From Dactylosporangium sp040605635 (GTDB taxonomy: Bacteria; Actinomycetota; Actinomycetes; Mycobacteriales; Micromonosporaceae), in the NCBI RefSeq assembly GCF_040605635.1, contig NZ_JBEXDG010000007.1, forward strand, positions 186,001 through 250,000: 64,000 nt of DNA. The letters run 5' to 3'. The notes under the pieces are model-generated. The model made no database searches and was not told the DNA's origin. It worked only from the letters and a program-made list of their open reading frames with translations. Of this stretch, positions 7,659-15,694 are shown one piece after another. Positions within the stretch are counted from its first letter, which is position 1; each line of letters begins with the position of its first letter. Both the position numbers and the translations under genes were made by a program.

Positions 7659-8440
7659 AGCCCTACCTCGCGCACTCGAGGGCGGCGGCGTTGAGCGCCC
7701 TCGCGTACCGCGGCAACTTCCTGCTGTCCCTCGGCGGCGTCGCGTTCCAGCTCATCGCGCTGCTCGCCGTCTGGGGTGTGCTGCTCAAGGACGGCCCGGT
7801 CGGGGGGTTCGCGTGGCCGCAGATGCGCGCGTACCTGGTCGTCGCGTTCGCCTCCGGCACCCTCGTCGGCACGTTCGTCGACTTCCGCATGTCGCACCGG
7901 ATCCGGTCCGGGCTCGTCGCGCTCGACCTGGTGAAACCCGTCGACTACCAGCGGGCCCGGTTCGCCGAGACGGTCGGCGGGGTGTGGATCGAGGCCGTGG
8001 CCGTCGTGGCCGTCGTCGGCGTCACCGTCGCGGTCGGCGGGGCCCTCGCCATGCCGCCGGGGCCGATGCTGGCGCTGTTCGCCGGCAGCATGGTCCTGAT
8101 CGTGCCGTTGAAGTTCGCCGTGTCGTACCTGAGCACCCTGGCCTGCTTCTGGACGGAGAACTTCGTCGGGGTGCTGTGGGCCCGGCAGGCCCTGACCGGG
8201 CTGCTGTCCGGTGCGCTGGTGCCGCTGGTGTTCTTCCCGGGCTGGCTGTCCACCGCGGCGCAGTGGTCGCCGTTCGCCGGGCTCACCTCCACCCCGGCGC
8301 TGATCTTCATCGGGCAGGCGTCCGGGACGCACGCGGTCCTGCTCGTCGCCACCCAGCTCGGCTGGGTCCTCGCGATGTGGTCCGGCGCCCGGCTGCTGTT
8401 CCGGCGGGGGCTGCGCCGGCTGACCGTGAACGGGGGCTGA
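7655..8440 (+). CDS. ABC-2 family permease 1
   Basis: 261 residues with about six membrane segments and no signal peptide; it belongs with the DUF990/ABC2_membrane_6 permeases. It starts in an ATGA overlap with the ATPase gene and ends just before the second permease gene. Both permeases are exactly 261 residues, which supports a heterodimeric channel of paralogues. Confidence 0.85.
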   Translation: MKPYLAHSRAAALSALAYRGNFLLSLGGVAFQLIALLAVWGVLLKDGPVGGFAWPQMRAYLVVAFASGTLVGTFVDFRMSHRIRSGLVALDLVKPVDYQRARFAETVGGVWIEAVAVVAVVGVTVAVGGALAMPPGPMLALFAGSMVLIVPLKFAVSYLSTLACFWTENFVGVLWARQALTGLLSGALVPLVFFPGWLSTAAQWSPFAGLTSTPALIFIGQASGTHAVLLVATQLGWVLAMWSGARLLFRRGLRRLTVNGG

Positions 8441-8443
8441 GCG

Positions 8444-9229
8444 ATGCGCACGATCCGTCTCTACGTCCGGCTGCTCGGCGCCCATCTGCGCTCGCTGCTG
8501 GAGTACGAGAGCGACTTCTGGATCATGATGGTCGGCACGGTCGTCATGCAGGTCGTCAACGTCGCCTTCCTCGCGGCGATCTTCGCGAAGGTCCCGCACA
8601 TCAACGGCTGGTCGTTCTGGGCGGTCGTGGCGATGTTCGCGATGGTGGCGATCGCCGAGGGCGTCGGGTCGCTGTTCTTCGAGGGGATGTGGAACCTGGC
8701 CTGGCAGATCAACCAGGGCGACCTCGACTACATGATGGTCCGCCCGTATCCGGTGCTCCTGCAGGTCAGCAGCATGCAGATCGGGATCAACGGCCTGTCG
8801 AACATCGTGACCGGCGGGCTGATGCTCGGCGGTGCCCTGACCCACCTGCCCATCGCCTGGTCCGCGGGCCGGATCGCGCTCGCCGTGGTGGTCCTGGTGT
8901 CCGCGATCGCCATCAAGGTCGCCATCAACCTCGCGACGAACTCGGTGTCCTTCTGGATGCAGAGCCCGAGCCCGCTGTTCGCGTTCGCCGTGCACCAGGT
9001 CGGCGACCTGGCCCGCTTCCCGCTGTCGATCTACCCCCTGGCGCTCAAGGCGGCGCTGGGCTTCGCGCTGCCGTTCGCGTTCGTCAGCTTCTTCCCCGTC
9101 ACGCTCGTGCTCGGCGGCGGCTCGGCGTGGGTGGGGCTGCTGACCCCGCTCGTCGCCGTCTACTGCGCCGCCGTCGCATGGTTCGTCTTCTCGCGGGGAC
9201 TGCGCCGCTACGAGAGCGCCGGCAACTGA
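8444..9229 (+). CDS. ABC-2 family permease 2
   Basis: 261 residues with about six hydrophobic helices; motifs such as FEGMWNLAWQIN and DYMMVRP are typical of the second permease in DUF990-type transporters. Third and last gene of the exporter operon. Its 3' end overlaps the converging Nudix gene by about 22 bp, leaving no room for a conventional terminator. Confidence 0.85.
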   Translation: MRTIRLYVRLLGAHLRSLLEYESDFWIMMVGTVVMQVVNVAFLAAIFAKVPHINGWSFWAVVAMFAMVAIAEGVGSLFFEGMWNLAWQINQGDLDYMMVRPYPVLLQVSSMQIGINGLSNIVTGGLMLGGALTHLPIAWSAGRIALAVVVLVSAIAIKVAINLATNSVSFWMQSPSPLFAFAVHQVGDLARFPLSIYPLALKAALGFALPFAFVSFFPVTLVLGGGSAWVGLLTPLVAVYCAAVAWFVFSRGLRRYESAGN

Positions 9230-9909
9230 CGGCTCTGGTCCGGGCGCAGCAGCGGCGGGTGCAGCACGGGGGCCGCCCCACGCGTGAACAGCTGCGCGGG
9301 GCGGCCCCGCTCGCCGGCGGTGGACCGGCCCGTCGCCTCGACGAACCCGTCGGTGGACGTCACCTTCCGGTGGAAGTTGCGGGGGTCGAGTTTCGTGGCC
9401 CACACGGCCTCGTACACCTGCCGCAGCTCGGCGATCGTGAACTCCGGCGGGCAGAACGCCGCCGCGAGGGGCGTGTATTCGAGCTTCGCCCTGGCCCGCT
9501 CGACCCCGTCGGCGAGGATGCGCTCGTGGTCGAACGCGAGCGGTGGCAGCCCCTCGACCGGCACCCAGTCCGCGGCGGCGGCGTCGCTGCCCGCCCGCGG
9601 TGACGGCGCGTCCGGCACCAGGGCGAGGTAGGCGACGGTGACGACCCGCCCGCGCGGGTCCCGGTCCGGCGCGCCGTAGCTGCCGAGCTGCTCCAGGTGG
9701 CCCGCGGCCGCCGCCTCCGCGGGCAGCCCGGTCTCCTCGGCGAGCTCGCGTCCGGCGGCGTCGGCGAGGTCCTCCTCCGGCAGCACGAAGCCTCCGGGCA
9801 GCGCACGGCCGCCCTCGTACGGCGGGATCGCCCGGCGGATCAGCAGCACGCTGAGCGCGCCGTCGCGGATCGTCAGCATCACCAGGTCGACGGTCACGGC
9901 GAACGTCAT
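9208..9909 (-). CDS. Nudix domain / winged-helix regulator (NrtR-like)
   Basis: 233 residues from the internal ATG. Residues 1-140 form a Nudix domain with an intact box of the form G-x5-E-x7-R-E-L-x-E-E-x-G-L. Residues 145-233 have the helical pattern (FTIAELRQVYEAVW, NFHRKV) of the winged-helix domain of NrtR-type regulators, which bind ADP-ribose-like ligands in the Nudix domain and control NAD-related genes. An upstream in-frame start would add 16 residues but would read through the operator. It is divergent from an SPFH gene and shares a palindromic control region, so it probably represses that operon, which also holds an NAD-kinase-like gene. Confidence 0.85.
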   Translation of the reverse strand: MTFAVTVDLVMLTIRDGALSVLLIRRAIPPYEGGRALPGGFVLPEEDLADAAGRELAEETGLPAEAAAAGHLEQLGSYGAPDRDPRGRVVTVAYLALVPDAPSPRAGSDAAAADWVPVEGLPPLAFDHERILADGVERARAKLEYTPLAAAFCPPEFTIAELRQVYEAVWATKLDPRNFHRKVTSTDGFVEATGRSTAGERGRPAQLFTRGAAPVLHPPLLRPDQSRQLPALS

Positions 9910-9939
9910 GTATTTATCACCACATTGACGAGAAAGTGT

Positions 9940-9967
9940 GACGACGTATATCGTCAATGAGACGATA
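9940..9967. promoter_or_regulatory. operator between Nudix regulator and SPFH operon
   Basis: A perfect 19-bp inverted repeat, TATCGTCAATGAGACGATA (9949-9967), overlaps an imperfect palindrome GACGACGTATATCGTC (9940-9955). A further half site TTGACGA lies at 9924. It sits 20 bp before the SPFH start and 31 bp from the Nudix start, as expected for a shared autoregulated operator. Confidence 0.75.
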
Positions 9968-9986
9968 ACTCATCCAGGGGGCCGAC

Positions 9987-11099
9987 ATGGCAGACGTGAC
10001 CACCCGCTTCTTCCTGCGCCACCTGCGCGGCGCGCCGACCTCGTGGGTCCGCCACCACGTCAAGGGCAAGGTGCGGCACGAGGGCGTCGGCCAGTCGTTC
10101 TACTACCGGCAGCTGACCGCCGTGCTGTCCGAGGTGCCCGTCGACGACCGCGAGCTGCCGCTGCTGTTCCACGCGCGGACCGCCGACTTCGCCGACGTCA
10201 CGGTGCAGGCGACGGTGACGTATCGGATCAGCGCCCCCGACGTGGCGGCCTCCCGCCTCGACTTCTCCGTCGACCCGAGGGCCGGCACGTGGCGCGCGCA
10301 GCCCCTCGACCAGGTCGCCACCCTCCTCGCCGAGCTCGCCCAGCAGCCCGCCATCGACCTGCTGGCGCGGCTGTCGCTCACCGACGCGCTGACCGCGGGG
10401 ATCGCCCCGGTCCGGGAGGCGGTCGCGGAGGCGCTGAGCGGCGACCCGCGCCTCACGGACACCGGCGTCAGCGTCGTCAGCGCCCGCGTCGTCGCGATCC
10501 GCCCCGAGCCCGACCTGGAGCGGGCGCTGCAGACCCCGACCCGGGAGGCGGTGCAGCAGGACGCGGACCGGGCCACGTACGCCCGCCGGGCCCGCGCCGT
10601 CGAGCAGGAGCGCGCGATCGCTGAGAACGAGCTGCAGAGCAGGATCGAGCTGGCCCGCCGCGAGCAGCAGCTGGTCGAGCAGCACGGCGCCAACGCCCGC
10701 CGCAAGGCCGAGGTCGACGCCGCGGCGGCCCTGGTCGCGGCGCAGGCCGTGGCGGAGCGGGAGCAGGTCGCGGCGACCGCCGCCGCCGAGCGCTCGAAGG
10801 TCACGGCCGTCGCCGACGCCGAGCGGGCCCGGCTCACCGCCGCCGCCGAGGCGGACGCCGACCGGGCCCGCACCGAGGCACGGGCCGAGGGGGTCCGGGC
10901 CGTCGGGCTCGCCGAGGCCGAGGCGGAGGCCGCGCGGCTGGCGGCGTACCGGGACCTGGCGCCCGCCGTCCTGCAGGCCCTCGCGCTGCGCGAGCTCGCC
11001 GGGAACCTGCCCGAGATCGGCCAGCTCACGGTCACCCCGGACGTGCTGACCGGTCTCGTCGACCGGCTCGGCGGCCGCGCGCTCGGCGGGCCGGCATGA
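9987..11099 (+). CDS. SPFH/band 7 domain protein
   Basis: 370 residues. The SPFH domain covers about residues 15-190 (FADVTVQATVTYRI); from 195 to 330 there is a long charged coiled coil rich in Ala, Glu and Arg; the C-terminus (DLAPAVLQALALRELAGNLP) is flotillin-like. No clear N-terminal membrane anchor is seen, so membrane association may be peripheral. SPFH proteins assemble into large rings on membranes. The gene is first in an operon with an NAD-kinase-like gene under the Nudix-type operator; a joint role in NAD-linked stress response is inference. Confidence 0.85.
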   Translation: MADVTTRFFLRHLRGAPTSWVRHHVKGKVRHEGVGQSFYYRQLTAVLSEVPVDDRELPLLFHARTADFADVTVQATVTYRISAPDVAASRLDFSVDPRAGTWRAQPLDQVATLLAELAQQPAIDLLARLSLTDALTAGIAPVREAVAEALSGDPRLTDTGVSVVSARVVAIRPEPDLERALQTPTREAVQQDADRATYARRARAVEQERAIAENELQSRIELARREQQLVEQHGANARRKAEVDAAAALVAAQAVAEREQVAATAAAERSKVTAVADAERARLTAAAEADADRARTEARAEGVRAVGLAEAEAEAARLAAYRDLAPAVLQALALRELAGNLPEIGQLTVTPDVLTGLVDRLGGRALGGPA

Positions 11100-11200
11100 T
11101 CGCCGTCTCGAGCCGGTCCGTGATGGCCCGCCGCTGGTCCCTGCCGCACCGGACCCTGCGCGCCCGCCACCGCCGCACCGTCCGCCGCCGGCCGGGCTGA
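11096..11200 (+). CDS. possible 34-residue Arg-rich small protein
   Basis: An ATG overlapping the SPFH stop (ATGA) opens a 34-codon frame ending in TGA. The peptide is very basic (12 Arg, 2 His) with no recognised family. Translational coupling is the only support; in DNA of this GC content short Arg-rich frames are common by chance. Confidence 0.3.
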   Translation: MIAVSSRSVMARRWSLPHRTLRARHRRTVRRRPG

Positions 11201-11213
11201 CCGAACCCGTGAT

Positions 11214-11255
11214 CCGGAGGACCTTGTGCACCAACAGCCGCACGAGGTCCTCCGG
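11214..11255 (+). terminator. long hairpin in the SPFH operon
   Basis: CCGGAGGACCT (11214-11224) and AGGTCCTCCGG (11245-11255) are a perfect 11-bp inverted repeat, extended inside by GTGC/GCAC to about 15 bp with one mismatch. No T tract follows. It may be a terminator or attenuator of the U-less actinobacterial kind, or an RNA-processing signal between the SPFH and NAD-kinase-like genes. Confidence 0.6.
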
Positions 11256-11296
11256 AGCACGGACAACACATCGGAAAGGACGCATGTCATGAGCGC

Positions 11297-12202
11297 ATGG
11301 GCAGGACCGTCGTGAGCACCCTCGCTCCTCGCGTGGTGCTGGTGTCGCGGCGCAGTGAGCTCGACGAGCTCCTCGCCCGGCACGGCACCCGCGCCGCCGC
11401 CGCGTACTTCCTGCGCCAGCGCGGCCGCGACCTCGACGACGTCGCCGCCCGGCACGCCGCGCAGCAGGCGGCGCTCACCACCGCCGGCGCGGCCGTGCCC
11501 GCCGACTGGCGCCGCGGACACCTCGACCGCGGCGACCTGTCGCGCTTCCTGTTCGCACCCGAGGACGTCATCGTCGCCGTCGGCCAGGACGGTCTCGTCG
11601 CGAACGTGGCGAAGTACCTGGACGGTCAGCCCGTCATCGGGGTCGACCCCGCACCCGACAGGAACCCTGGCGTGCTCGTGCGCCACCCGCCGCGAGCCCT
11701 GCGGGAGCTGCTGCGCGACCTGCCCGGCCTCCCGGTCCAGGACAGGACGATGGTGTCCGCGACGCTCGACGACGGCCAGGAGCTCCTCGGCCTCAACGAG
11801 GTCTACTTCGGGCACGTCACGCACCAGTCGGCGCGCTACACACTGTCCACATCGGACGGCTCGAGGGAGCGCCACTCCTCGTCCGGGGTCGTCGCCGGCA
11901 CGGGCACCGGCGCCACCGGATGGTGCTCCTCCATCGCCCGGCAACGATCGGACGCGCCGGTGCCGCCGGCGCCCGGCGAGTCCGCGCTGACCTGGTTCGT
12001 CCGTGAGGCGTGGCCGTCCCCGGCGACCGGCGTCACGCTCACCAGCGGCCGGCTCGACGGCACCGGCACCCTGGAGCTGACGAGCGAGGGCGAGGGCCTC
12101 GTCGTGTTCGCCGACGGCCTCGAAGCCGACCGCCTCGACCTGTCGTGGGGGCAGCGGGTCACGATCGGCGTCGCCGCAAGAAAACTGCGTCTCGTCATGT
12201 GA
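11297..12202 (+). CDS. NAD-kinase-like protein
   Basis: 301 residues from ATG 11297 (296 from GTG 11312, which has GCAGGA at good spacing and may be the real start). The central segment DVIVAVGQDGLVANVAKYL matches the GGDG motif of NAD kinases with Gln for the second Gly, Asp kept. GTGTGATGWCSSI matches the T-P-T-G-S-T-A-Y motif. C-terminal beta-rich half is as in ATP-NAD kinases. The replaced motif residues mean it may be a divergent kinase or an NAD sensor. It is downstream of the SPFH gene and under the Nudix-type regulator, which makes a nicotinamide-nucleotide role plausible. Confidence 0.75.
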   Translation: MGRTVVSTLAPRVVLVSRRSELDELLARHGTRAAAAYFLRQRGRDLDDVAARHAAQQAALTTAGAAVPADWRRGHLDRGDLSRFLFAPEDVIVAVGQDGLVANVAKYLDGQPVIGVDPAPDRNPGVLVRHPPRALRELLRDLPGLPVQDRTMVSATLDDGQELLGLNEVYFGHVTHQSARYTLSTSDGSRERHSSSGVVAGTGTGATGWCSSIARQRSDAPVPPAPGESALTWFVREAWPSPATGVTLTSGRLDGTGTLELTSEGEGLVVFADGLEADRLDLSWGQRVTIGVAARKLRLVM

Positions 12203-12228
12203 CCTGCGGTGTGACACCATCTGCGGGC

Positions 12229-13281
12229 ATGATCCGTGAACGGCTGCACGACCACGCGGTGCTGCTGCACCGCCAGGGCAAGGACGACCCGCTGCCCGCA
12301 GGTGGCGAGCCGTTCCCCGACGACCAGCGCCCCCGCACCCCGATCGGCCGCGACGCGCGGCGGGTCGGCGCGGACGTCGCCGCCATCCTCGACGCGCACT
12401 TCGCCTCGCCGGCCGCGGCGCCCAGAGCGCTCATCGGGGCGTTCGACAAGGTGTACGTGCCGGCGACCGACAACGAGCACGTGGCCGCCGCCGCGCTGCG
12501 CGCCGGGCGCAAACGGGTCCGCCGGACCGGCCGCTGGCTGGTGCGCTTCGGCGTGGACCGGCGCGAGGTGGCCGTCGGCCTGGCCCTGCTCGGCACCGAG
12601 GCGACCGTCTCCGACAAGGACATCGAGCTGATCCGCACGATCGGGCTGCTGTCCGCGGAGTTCGGCGCCCTGGCCGTCGAGTCGCTGCGCCAGCGTGGCG
12701 ACGCGGGCGTCGAGGCGCTGCTGTGGCTCGCCGCGCGCACCACCGGCTGGGGCCGCGTCCACGCCGTCGAGGCGCTGTGCACCGTCGCCGTCCTGCCCGA
12801 GGTCCGCGACTGGCTGCTGCGCCACGCGTGCGCCGGCGACGACCTCGACGCGGTCATCGCGGGCGCGGTCGCGACCGCCGCCCACCTGCACGCCGCGATC
12901 ATCGCCGACGAGGCCGACGACGAGCTCGTCGACCACACGGGGGCGCTGCTGCGGGCGATGGCCGACGGCTCGGCGCAGGGCACGACGCTCGCGGACTACC
13001 CGCCGGCCCGCTACGTCCTCGCCGCGTACGCCCGGCACCTGGCCCGGCAGAAGCCGACCTGGGCGCGGTACGCGACCGCCGCCGTCATCGCCGACCGCAT
13101 CGCCCACCTGGAGCCCGAGGACCTCGGCTGCACGAAGAAGGAGCGGGAGCGGCTCGTCGAACGGTTCGAGAAGATCCTCCGGCAGCGCCGCTGGCGGGCG
13201 ACCGTCCCGCGCCGCAAGGCCAAGGCCTCGAAGGCGAAGGCCAGGTCCGCCGCCCGGCGCCGCACGGCCCGCCGGCGCTAG
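12229..13281 (+). CDS. helical protein with basic C-terminal tail, unknown function
   Basis: 350 residues, almost wholly alpha-helical by composition. The middle (about 110-260) looks like HEAT/ARM-type helical repeats (VAVGLALLGTEATVS, GVEALLWLAARTTGWGRVHAV). The last 35 residues are Lys/Arg/Ala-rich (RRKAKASKAKARSAARRR), suggesting nucleic-acid binding. It follows the NAD-kinase-like gene by 26 bp on the same strand and probably belongs to the same operon. I do not recognise a family with confidence. Confidence 0.7.
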   Translation: MIRERLHDHAVLLHRQGKDDPLPAGGEPFPDDQRPRTPIGRDARRVGADVAAILDAHFASPAAAPRALIGAFDKVYVPATDNEHVAAAALRAGRKRVRRTGRWLVRFGVDRREVAVGLALLGTEATVSDKDIELIRTIGLLSAEFGALAVESLRQRGDAGVEALLWLAARTTGWGRVHAVEALCTVAVLPEVRDWLLRHACAGDDLDAVIAGAVATAAHLHAAIIADEADDELVDHTGALLRAMADGSAQGTTLADYPPARYVLAAYARHLARQKPTWARYATAAVIADRIAHLEPEDLGCTKKERERLVERFEKILRQRRWRATVPRRKAKASKAKARSAARRRTARRR

Positions 13282-13284
13282 CGC

Positions 13285-13674
13285 TCAGGCCGGGATGCGT
13301 TCCGCGAGCGCCGCGCGGGACGGCGGGGCCGGGAACGGGGACGCGAAGTACTGGGTCTCGTGGGTGACCCGCCCGCCGGCGAACTCCATGATGCTCACCG
13401 AGTGGGCCGGGGCGCCGTCGTAGGTGATGACGACCTCGCTCACCCAGAGGGCGCCGCCGCCGCTGACGCGCAGGACGGTGAAGTGCCGGTCGGCGGGGTG
13501 GGCGCCGCGCTGGGCGGCGATCGTGGCGCGGCCGCGGAAGCGTTCACCCGACTGGGGGTAGTCGAGGATCGCGTCGTCGGCGTAGATCGCGTGCTCCGCC
13601 TCGAGGTCGCCCGCCTCCGACGCGCGCCAGTGTTCCTCGATCGCCGTGCCGGTCCGCCGGTCGTCCGTGTCCAT
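13285..13674 (-). CDS. SnoaL-like / NTF2-fold protein
   Basis: 129 residues, one NTF2-like domain: helix AIEEHWRASEAGDLEAEHAIYADDAILDYP followed by curved sheet strands ending HETQYFASPFPAP (quoted in parts: the opening pattern is typical of SnoaL-like proteins). These small alpha+beta barrels bind or isomerise polyketide-like or steroid-like ligands, but most are of unknown role. Converges with the helical-protein gene, with two bases between the stop codons. It lies downstream of the flavin enzymes but is separated from them by a hairpin. Confidence 0.75.
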   Translation of the reverse strand: MDTDDRRTGTAIEEHWRASEAGDLEAEHAIYADDAILDYPQSGERFRGRATIAAQRGAHPADRHFTVLRVSGGGALWVSEVVITYDGAPAHSVSIMEFAGGRVTHETQYFASPFPAPPSRAALAERIPA

Positions 13675-13725
13675 CCGCTGCTGGTTCCTGTCCGTCGGCT
13701 GGTCGTTCGCGGCGGACTTCCCCGG

Positions 13726-13752
13726 ACCGGGACGATCAACCGTCGTCCCGGT
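13726..13752 (-). terminator. hairpin after the flavin reductase gene
   Basis: ACCGGGACGA (13726-13735) pairs perfectly with TCGTCCCGGT (13743-13752) around a 7-base loop, in the gap after the reductase stop. There is no T tract, so it is a probable U-less terminator. Confidence 0.55.
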
Positions 13753-13770
13753 CTCCAGGTGCGGAGCGCG

Positions 13771-14397
13771 TCAGAGGCGCAGGTCGCCGGTGACCGCGCG
13801 CCCCTGGCCCGACAGGAGCGCGTCGAACGAGGTGGTCAGCGCGAACGGGTCCGCCACCACCGGCGACTCCCGGCGGCCGGCGAGGTCCGCGAGCTCCCGC
13901 CCGGCGCGGTCGATGCGCCGGTGCAGGGTCGCGTCGCCGCCGGCGGCCCAGTCCTCCGTCGCGGCGAACACCGAGGTCGGGGCCACCACCGCGTGCAGGT
14001 ACGTGAACAGCGGCCGCAGCGCGTGCTCCAGCGCGAGGGAGTGCCGGGCGGTGCCGCCGGTCGCGCCGAGCAGCACCGGCTTGTCGGTGAGCACGTCGTC
14101 GCCGAGGACGTCGAAGAAGGACTTGAACAGCCCGCTGTACGAGGCGTTGAAGATCGGCGACACGGCGATCACCGCGTCGGCGGCCGCGACCGCGTCGATG
14201 ACGTCCTTGAGCGCGGGCGCGGGGAAGCCGGTCAGCACGTGGTCGGTGATCGCGTGCGCGTGGTCGCGCAGCTCCACCACCCGCACGTCGGTGTCGACGC
14301 CGAGCTCCCGGACGGTCGCGGCGGCGAGCCGGTCGGCGAGGAGCCGGGTCGACGACGGCCTACCGATCCCGCCGGTGATCACCACGAGGCGCTTCAT
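13771..14397 (-). CDS. NADPH-dependent FMN reductase (CE1759 type)
   Basis: 208 residues, flavodoxin-like fold. VVITGGIGRPSSTRLLADRL is the FMN-phosphate loop and SPIFNASYSGLFKSFFDVL the flavin-edge segment of NADPH-dependent FMN reductases. Its ATG overlaps the stop of the luciferase-like monooxygenase gene (ATGA), so the two form a coupled two-component system in which this protein supplies reduced FMN. Confidence 0.88.
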   Translation of the reverse strand: MKRLVVITGGIGRPSSTRLLADRLAAATVRELGVDTDVRVVELRDHAHAITDHVLTGFPAPALKDVIDAVAAADAVIAVSPIFNASYSGLFKSFFDVLGDDVLTDKPVLLGATGGTARHSLALEHALRPLFTYLHAVVAPTSVFAATEDWAAGGDATLHRRIDRAGRELADLAGRRESPVVADPFALTTSFDALLSGQGRAVTGDLRL

Positions 14398-15479
14398 GCG
14401 TCAACCTCCACGAGAGAAGCCTTCAGGGACGCGTGCGTGGGGGCGTCCGGCACATGGGCGGGGCGGCCGACGGCGAACTCCTTGCGCAGCACGGGCACGA
14501 CCTCCTCGCCGAGGATGTCGAGCTGCTCCAGGACCGTCTTCAGCGGCAGGCCCGCGTGGTCGAGGAGGAACAGCTGCCGCTGATAGTCGCCGACGTACTC
14601 CCGGAAGGACAGCGTCCTGTCGATGACCTCCTGCGGGCTGCCGACGGTCAGCGGGGTCTGCGCGGTGAAGTCCTCCATCGACGGGCCGTGCCCGTAGACG
14701 GGGGCGTTGTCGAAGTACGGCCGGAACTCCCGCTTGGCGTCCTGCGAGTTCCTGCGCATGAACACCTGCCCGCCGAGCCCGACGATCGCCTGGTCGGCGG
14801 AGCCGTGCCCGTAGTGCTCGAAACGCTGCCGGTACAGGCCGACCATGCGCTGGGTGTGCTCCTTCGGCCAGAAGATGTGGTTGGCCAGGAAGCCGTCGCC
14901 GTAGAAGGCGGCCTGCTCGGCGATCTCCGGGCTGCGGATCGACCCGTGCCACACGAACGGCGGCACGCCGTCCAGCGGGCGCGGGGTGGCGGTGAAGCCC
15001 TGCAGCGGCGTGCGGAAGTTGCCCTCCCAGTCCACCACGTCCTCGCGCCACAGCCGGCGCAGCAACGCGTAGTTCTCCACAGCCAGGGCGATGCCGTTGC
15101 GGATGTCCTGGCCGAACCACGGGTACACCGGCCCGGTGTTGCCGCGCCCCATCACGAGGTCCACCCGGCCGTCGGCCAGGTGCTGCAGCATCGCGTAGTC
15201 CTCGGCGATCTTCACCGGGTCGTTGGTGGTGATGAGCGTGGTCGCGGTCGACAGCTGCAGTTTGCTGGTCCTGGCCGCGATCCAGCCGAGCATGGTGGTC
15301 GGCGACGACGGCACGAACGGCGGGTTGTGGTGCTCGCCGAGCGCGAACACGTCCAGCCCGACCTCCTCGGCCTTCAGCGCGATCGTCACCATCGCCTTGA
15401 CCCGCTCCGCGTCCGTCGGCACCCGGCCGGTCGTCGGGTCCTGGGTGACGTCACCGACGGTGAACACTCCGAACTGCAT
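14394..15479 (-). CDS. LLM-class FMN-dependent monooxygenase (CE1758 type)
   Basis: 361 residues from the ATG preceded by GGAG; an upstream in-frame start would add 12 residues without family similarity. Luciferase-like TIM barrel: GLDVFALGEHHNPPF, RTSKLQLSTATTLI, DLVMGRGNTGPVY, FVWHGSIRSPEIAEQAAFYGDG (split across several helices). Oxidises an unknown organic substrate with reduced FMN and O2 supplied by the adjacent reductase. TTGACT at 15533-15538 on the minus strand may be part of its promoter. Confidence 0.88.
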   Translation of the reverse strand: MQFGVFTVGDVTQDPTTGRVPTDAERVKAMVTIALKAEEVGLDVFALGEHHNPPFVPSSPTTMLGWIAARTSKLQLSTATTLITTNDPVKIAEDYAMLQHLADGRVDLVMGRGNTGPVYPWFGQDIRNGIALAVENYALLRRLWREDVVDWEGNFRTPLQGFTATPRPLDGVPPFVWHGSIRSPEIAEQAAFYGDGFLANHIFWPKEHTQRMVGLYRQRFEHYGHGSADQAIVGLGGQVFMRRNSQDAKREFRPYFDNAPVYGHGPSMEDFTAQTPLTVGSPQEVIDRTLSFREYVGDYQRQLFLLDHAGLPLKTVLEQLDILGEEVVPVLRKEFAVGRPAHVPDAPTHASLKASLVEVDA

Positions 15480-15694
15480 GGCACACGCTCCAAGCTTCCT
15501 GGGTCTGACAGGCACTGGAACATAGCTGCCGAGTCAAACATTCCGCCGGTGAACTATCGCACGGCGCGGATGCCCGCGATGTGACCCGCACCACGCTACG
15601 ATCCGGCCCCAGCCGGCGCGCAGCCGGCGCGGTGCACCCGCACGCGGCAGCCCCGGGACAGGGGAGCTCATCCCGGGCAGCCTGTCGACGGCGG

